Origin: Streptomyces fradiae ATCC 10745 = DSM 40063
Lineage (GTDB): Bacteria > Actinomycetota > Actinomycetes > Streptomycetales > Streptomycetaceae
Assembly: GCF_008704425.1 (NCBI RefSeq)
Contig: NZ_CP023696.1
Location: 2,280,501-2,344,500 of the forward strand
DNA: 64,000 nt
Direction of reading: 5' to 3'
Position 1 is the stretch's first letter. Each line of letters begins with the position of its first letter. Under the pieces are notes generated by a model. That model saw only the letters and a program-made list of their open reading frames with translations. It was not told where the DNA came from and did not search any database. Shown here in pieces: positions 63,907-64,000 of the stretch. Made by a program: the position numbers and the translations under genes.

Positions 63907-63959
63907 CGGGCGCCGGAGCGGGCACGGCGGGGGCCCGTACGGGCGGCCGGGGCGCGGGT

Positions 63960-64000
63960 CTACGGCTCGAAGGCGGACGGCGGCGGCTCCGGGGACGCCT
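63960..64000 (-). CDS. Possible 3' end of a minus-strand gene at the right edge
   Basis: Minus-strand frame entering from the edge reads ASPEPPPSAFEP and stops at TAG (63960-63962). Only 12 codons are visible, so this is weak. It rests on GC-rich third positions and on the terminator-bearing gap to its left. Confidence 0.25.
   Translation of the reverse strand, partial: ASPEPPPSAFEP

Overview
The window is high-GC (roughly 70% or more) actinobacterial DNA and is almost certainly from a Streptomyces chromosome. The evidence is the codon bias, the GGAGG-type ribosome sites, GTG/TTG starts, an adpA gene carrying a TTA (bldA-dependent) codon, a desferrioxamine cluster and a CebR cello-oligosaccharide regulon. 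From about 7.9 kb to 35.4 kb, and again from about 56 kb to 63.3 kb, the gene order matches my memory of the S. coelicolor SCO2771-SCO2798 neighbourhood. That comparison is recall, not a search.

Layout. (a) 1-7647, minus strand: a defence island. In transcription order it holds rloA, rloB (coupled through TGATG), hsdM, hsdS and an AIPR-family gene that runs off the left edge. No hsdR is inside the window. GC falls sharply within hsdS and stays low through the AIPR gene. (b) 7.9-11 kb: an LCAD-like acyl-CoA dehydrogenase, a TesB thioesterase and a phosphatase-like protein. (c) 11.2-12.7 kb: three small membrane or secreted proteins. (d) 13.1-19.5 kb: a TetR gene divergent from a leucine/branched-chain acyl-CoA catabolic operon (methylcrotonyl-CoA carboxylase beta and alpha, HMG-CoA lyase, acyl-CoA dehydrogenase). 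(e) 19.8-27.4 kb: desferrioxamine uptake (desE, desF) and biosynthesis (desA-D), each block behind a near-perfect iron box. (f) 27.9-35.2 kb: a conserved small protein, glmS, a secreted hydrolase, a universal stress protein, adpA and orn.

(g) 35.36 kb: tRNA-His with a strong terminator, followed by an accessory stretch (35.5-45.4 kb). This holds two XRE/TPR regulators each followed by orphan small proteins, a PASTA lipoprotein, a decayed HNH-like fragment, a pterin dehydratase, and a secreted-peptide/ABC-ATPase/FtsX-permease locus of lower GC. (h) 45.6-53.1 kb: plant cell-wall enzymes (PL11 rhamnogalacturonan lyase, GH48 and GH6 cellulases with CBM2). The two cellulases diverge around one perfect and one degenerate CebR box. 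(i) 53.2-56 kb: two VOC proteins and a DUF1348 protein divergent from a TetR gene with two matching operators. (j) 56.1-63.3 kb: cebR, cebE, cebF, cebG and bglC with three further CebR boxes. (k) The right edge holds a small ABM-like protein and the possible tail of one more gene.

How it works together: secreted GH48 and GH6 enzymes release cellobiose and cellotriose, CebEFG imports them, BglC hydrolyses them, and CebR would coordinate all of these through TGGGAGCGCTCCCA sites. The most novelty-prone parts are the RloAB-HsdMS-AIPR island with its composition break inside hsdS, and the secreted-peptide ABC locus at 41.9-45.3 kb. Many intergenic regions also carry short tandem repeats (19-37 bp units), which look like a genome habit rather than CRISPR.
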